DNA from: Ferruginibacter sp.
Lineage (GTDB): Bacteria; Bacteroidota; Bacteroidia; Chitinophagales; Chitinophagaceae
Length of the DNA stretch: 54,401 bases
Reading direction: 5' to 3'
Assembly: GCA_019638575.1 (NCBI GenBank)
Contig: JAHBTN010000023.1
Span: 1 to 54,401 of the forward strand
Part shown: positions 51,910-54,401 of the stretch, one piece after another
How the letters are laid out: every line of letters starts with the position of its first letter
How positions within the stretch are numbered: position 1 is the first letter of the stretch
Notes under the pieces: model-generated
What the model was told of the DNA's origin: nothing
Database searches by the model: none
Seen by the model: only the letters and a program-made list of their open reading frames with translations
Made by a program: the position numbers and the translations under genes

Positions 51910-54168
51910 TTAAAGGTTGTTATTAATTGCATCCTGTGTCCTGTCTACACCAAAACTTAAAAAGCATCCAAGAAAAATAAACCGTTTTGAAGGAGGTGTA
52001 ACTGCTTCTTTACGGCTGCCATCATTTGTATAATTGTAATTAAATACTTGTTTTTGCCCCAGCACATTGTTAACACCCAGCACCCAAACTATGAATGTTT
52101 TCTTTTTATCATTACCCAGGTTGGGCAGGTAATTCACACTAAAGCTCATGCTGTTGTAATTAATGGTTTTACCTGCATCTCCAATTACATATTTGTTTTG
52201 AATATTGTCGTAAGCAAAATAATAGTAAGGCCGCCCGGTTGCAAAATTGTAGCTAAGGTTAAAGCCTGTTTTTATTTTTGTAAAAAATTTCTTTACCACA
52301 ACAGCGGCTGTATGGTTTGCAGCAAATGTGGGCATGATAGATGATGGATAATTAAGGTAATCTCTTTTTGTATCTAAATAAGAATAAGAAATCCAGTAGT
52401 CGACATCCTTAAATGTTTTTTTATCCCTGAAGAATAATTCAAGTCCCTGTGCATAGCCAAAGCCTTTATTGTTTGCTACCAGTTCTTGCCCGGTTGGCGA
52501 TACTGAAGTCTTATACAGGTTGGTGTATTTTTTATAAAAAGCCTCTACCCTAAAAGTGCGGTCGCTGGTTAATTTTTGATATTGTAAAATATAATGTGCA
52601 GCCCTTGAGTAATCAATACCGGCAACAGCAGGTAAGTATTTTCGCTCGGGGTTTTGGTAAAATAATCCATAAGCAAATGAAGCCTGGCTATTGTCTTTAA
52701 ATTTATATGCTACCGAAACACGGGGGGCAATATTCCATTTATCTACAACCTGCGAATGCTCAACCCGGCTGCCTATTTTTGCTGCCAGGTTATTGGTAAT
52801 ATAAATATCTGCTTCAGCAAAAATTGCAGCCAGGTTATCAGTTACAGTTTCTGCATATTTTGTACCGTTGTATAAAGTATAGGTTGATTTTTCTTGACTG
52901 TAGAAATAATCGGATCCAAAACGGATTACATTTAAGCCGTTTAATTTTTTATCAAGTACAAATCTTGCCTGTGCATATTGTGCTACATTTTTCAGTTTAA
53001 AATTTTTAAAAGCATAAAATGCCGGTGTACTGATGATTTGTTTTTGATTATTAGCATCCTGCAGTTCGTTATTAATATCGTCTTTGTTTGTACTGTAGCT
53101 GATGCCGGTTGTAAGTTTCCAGCCTGTTCCAATATTTTCACGCCAGTTTAAATTTTGGTATGTATTAAAATTATCAATAGCAAATGCATCTTTTAAAACA
53201 GTAGAATCAATATCAGGACTCCTGAAACCCGTTTTATTAGTACTTATGTAACCATAGTATTTAATCATACCGCCGTTTTTGGTACGTATCCTAAAGTTGG
53301 CATCGCCCTGGTGATATACCGGTATGGTATAAAAGTCCTGTTTGTATTTATTGAATTTAAAAGCAAGCCACAGGTTGGCATAATTGTATGATACGCCCCA
53401 GGATGATTTTTTATTTTTTGCAAGGTGTTGAATACCGCCGCCAAGGCCAACTACTGAAATACCAAGATCGGCCTGTGTACGTTCGGGCAAATCGGTACTT
53501 TCTAAAATCAATGCAGATGAAAGCGCCTGGCCATACAAAGCCGAATAACCACCCGAACTAAAAATGGTTCCTTTAAACAAAAAAGGATTAAACCTGCCAC
53601 GGGTTGCCATACCCGGCGTACTGCTGTAAAAGAAGTTGTTCACTAAATTACCATCCATAAATATTTTACTTTCTGTTGCTGAGCCACCTCTTACAAACAA
53701 TCCTTCACTTTCGCCCACCTGCTGTGTACCCGGTAATGTTTTAAAAGCACTGGTAACATCACCGTTGGCGCTTGGGGTAGTTACAACATCAAGAGCCGAT
53801 AATACAGCACCCTTGTTTTTATCGCTGGCAACAAATGAACCTGCAGATATTACAACTGCTTTTAATTCGGTAACCAACTCTTTTATTTTAATATGTAAGC
53901 TTATTGGCTCTTTGGCAATGGTTATTTCCTGGACAAATGAACTGTAACCAATAATAGATGCCTCTAATATATGTTTACCGGTTTCGGTAGTTACAAAAGC
54001 AAAGTTTCCGCTTGAATCGGTAGTAGCTCCATCATAAGTATCTTTTAAAGTGATACTAACTCCGTAAATAGGTTTACCCTTGGTATCGGCTATATTTCCC
54101 GATATTTTCACCTGCCCTTTTACTGAAATAATCAACACAGATAGTATAATAGTAACAACATATTTCAT
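51910..54168 (-). CDS. TonB-dependent outer-membrane receptor
   Basis: A 752-residue outer-membrane transporter. Signal peptide (about 1-18), then a CarboxypepD_reg-like beta domain (about 20-100: KISGNIADTKGKPIYGVSI, GNFAFVTTETGKHIL). A plug domain follows with SAFKTLPGTQQVGESEGLFV and RGGSATESKIFMDG, then the beta-barrel to the C-terminus. Being short of a SusD partner gene, it is more like a siderophore, vitamin or metal receptor than a glycan system; the ligand is unknown. It is the first gene of a leftward run with the 2TM, TPR-like, membrane and regulator genes. A consensus promoter precedes it. No B12 or Fur site was recognised. Confidence 0.92.
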   Translation of the reverse strand: MKYVVTIILSVLIISVKGQVKISGNIADTKGKPIYGVSITLKDTYDGATTDSSGNFAFVTTETGKHILEASIIGYSSFVQEITIAKEPISLHIKIKELVTELKAVVISAGSFVASDKNKGAVLSALDVVTTPSANGDVTSAFKTLPGTQQVGESEGLFVRGGSATESKIFMDGNLVNNFFYSSTPGMATRGRFNPFLFKGTIFSSGGYSALYGQALSSALILESTDLPERTQADLGISVVGLGGGIQHLAKNKKSSWGVSYNYANLWLAFKFNKYKQDFYTIPVYHQGDANFRIRTKNGGMIKYYGYISTNKTGFRSPDIDSTVLKDAFAIDNFNTYQNLNWRENIGTGWKLTTGISYSTNKDDINNELQDANNQKQIISTPAFYAFKNFKLKNVAQYAQARFVLDKKLNGLNVIRFGSDYFYSQEKSTYTLYNGTKYAETVTDNLAAIFAEADIYITNNLAAKIGSRVEHSQVVDKWNIAPRVSVAYKFKDNSQASFAYGLFYQNPERKYLPAVAGIDYSRAAHYILQYQKLTSDRTFRVEAFYKKYTNLYKTSVSPTGQELVANNKGFGYAQGLELFFRDKKTFKDVDYWISYSYLDTKRDYLNYPSSIMPTFAANHTAAVVVKKFFTKIKTGFNLSYNFATGRPYYYFAYDNIQNKYVIGDAGKTINYNSMSFSVNYLPNLGNDKKKTFIVWVLGVNNVLGQKQVFNYNYTNDGSRKEAVTPPSKRFIFLGCFLSFGVDRTQDAINNNL

Positions 54169-54184
54169 TCAACCAAATTTTACA

Positions 54185-54216
54185 CAAACGTAAAGTAGTT
54201 TATTTTATAAACCAAA
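54185..54216 (-). promoter_or_regulatory. Promoter of the TonB receptor gene (TTTG-N20-TACGTTTG)
   Basis: On the minus strand TTTG (54216-54213) is followed after 20 nt by TACGTTTG (54192-54185), a full match to the Bacteroidota consensus with ideal spacing. It lies 16 nt before the start codon, so the leader is about 10 nt. Confidence 0.7.
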
Positions 54217-54401
54217 TTTTATTAAAAATATTTTTTTCTTTTTGCTGGTTTGAATAAGAAATATAACATGGCTAAAAACAAAGTAAAATTTTGATTATTA
54301 ACAACTTATATGTTAAGAAACAGGCAGGCAAACCGGCCTAAAAAGGGATACTAACTTATGCACATACCCGAAAATTTATTTTTTTATGTGGGCTGAATTT
54401 G

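Noticed and set aside
51910-54168. SusC/SusD polysaccharide utilisation locus
   Set aside because: The receptor is 752 residues, shorter than typical SusC, and no SusD-like lipoprotein or glycoside hydrolase gene is beside it.

Overview
This window reads as a chromosomal piece from a Bacteroidota bacterium, most likely family Chitinophagaceae. The basis is family-level: a T9SS-sorted subtilase, a TonB receptor with a CarboxypepD-like N-terminal domain, a 2TM-domain protein, the fused B12 mutase IcmF, bacterial GGGP synthase, many short lipoproteins, and promoters of the Bacteroidota type (TTTG, about 20 nt, TAnnTTTG). No rRNA, tRNA, CRISPR array, transposase or phage gene was recognised. Most genes are housekeeping or conserved hypotheticals, so this is largely core chromosome.

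Layout. 1-5941: a winged-helix regulator convergent with pdxA, then rsmA and icmF. 6036-8952: a lipoprotein, a PEGA-domain protein, a strong terminator, and an ECF sigma factor followed by two small genes that look metal-related. 9148-10667: fabF and acpP. 10927-15394: a GNAT acetyltransferase, a YcxB-like membrane protein, and an overlapping pair of unknown envelope lipoproteins. 15626-23875: class II (B12-dependent) ribonucleotide reductase, dtd, a MazG-like pyrophosphohydrolase, glycyl-tRNA synthetase and formate-THF ligase. 23884-34346: complex I genes nuoA-B-C-D and nuoH-I-J-K-L-M-N on the minus strand, with nuoE, nuoF and nuoG missing and a 227-bp inverted-repeat element exactly where they would normally lie. 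A ferredoxin-reductase-like flavoprotein lies just upstream. 35269-44115: a 1755-residue secreted subtilase and mfd, divergent. 44220-47954: a coiled-coil secreted protein, an MbnH-like di-heme enzyme with its MbnP-like partner, arfB and GGGP synthase. 48229-54168: a second pdxA convergent with a second copy of the same regulator, which ends a compact minus-strand run (TonB receptor, 2TM protein, TPR-like protein, two paralogous membrane proteins, regulator).

Most notable points. (1) The pdxA/regulator pair occurs twice, at opposite ends of the window, with very different codon use: in the first 100 codons, ATA is 0 of 12 Ile in copy 1 and 7 of 14 in copy 2. This suggests that the left ~5.9 kb is either horizontally acquired or joined from another genome during assembly. 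(2) Complex I lacks its NADH-input module at this locus, with a repeat element at the gap. (3) An MbnH/MbnP-type copper pair occurs without methanobactin genes. (4) At least five genes have the -7 promoter box only 4-8 nt before the start codon, implying leaderless mRNAs; this also corrects two start sites. No wholly new defence or mobile system was seen.
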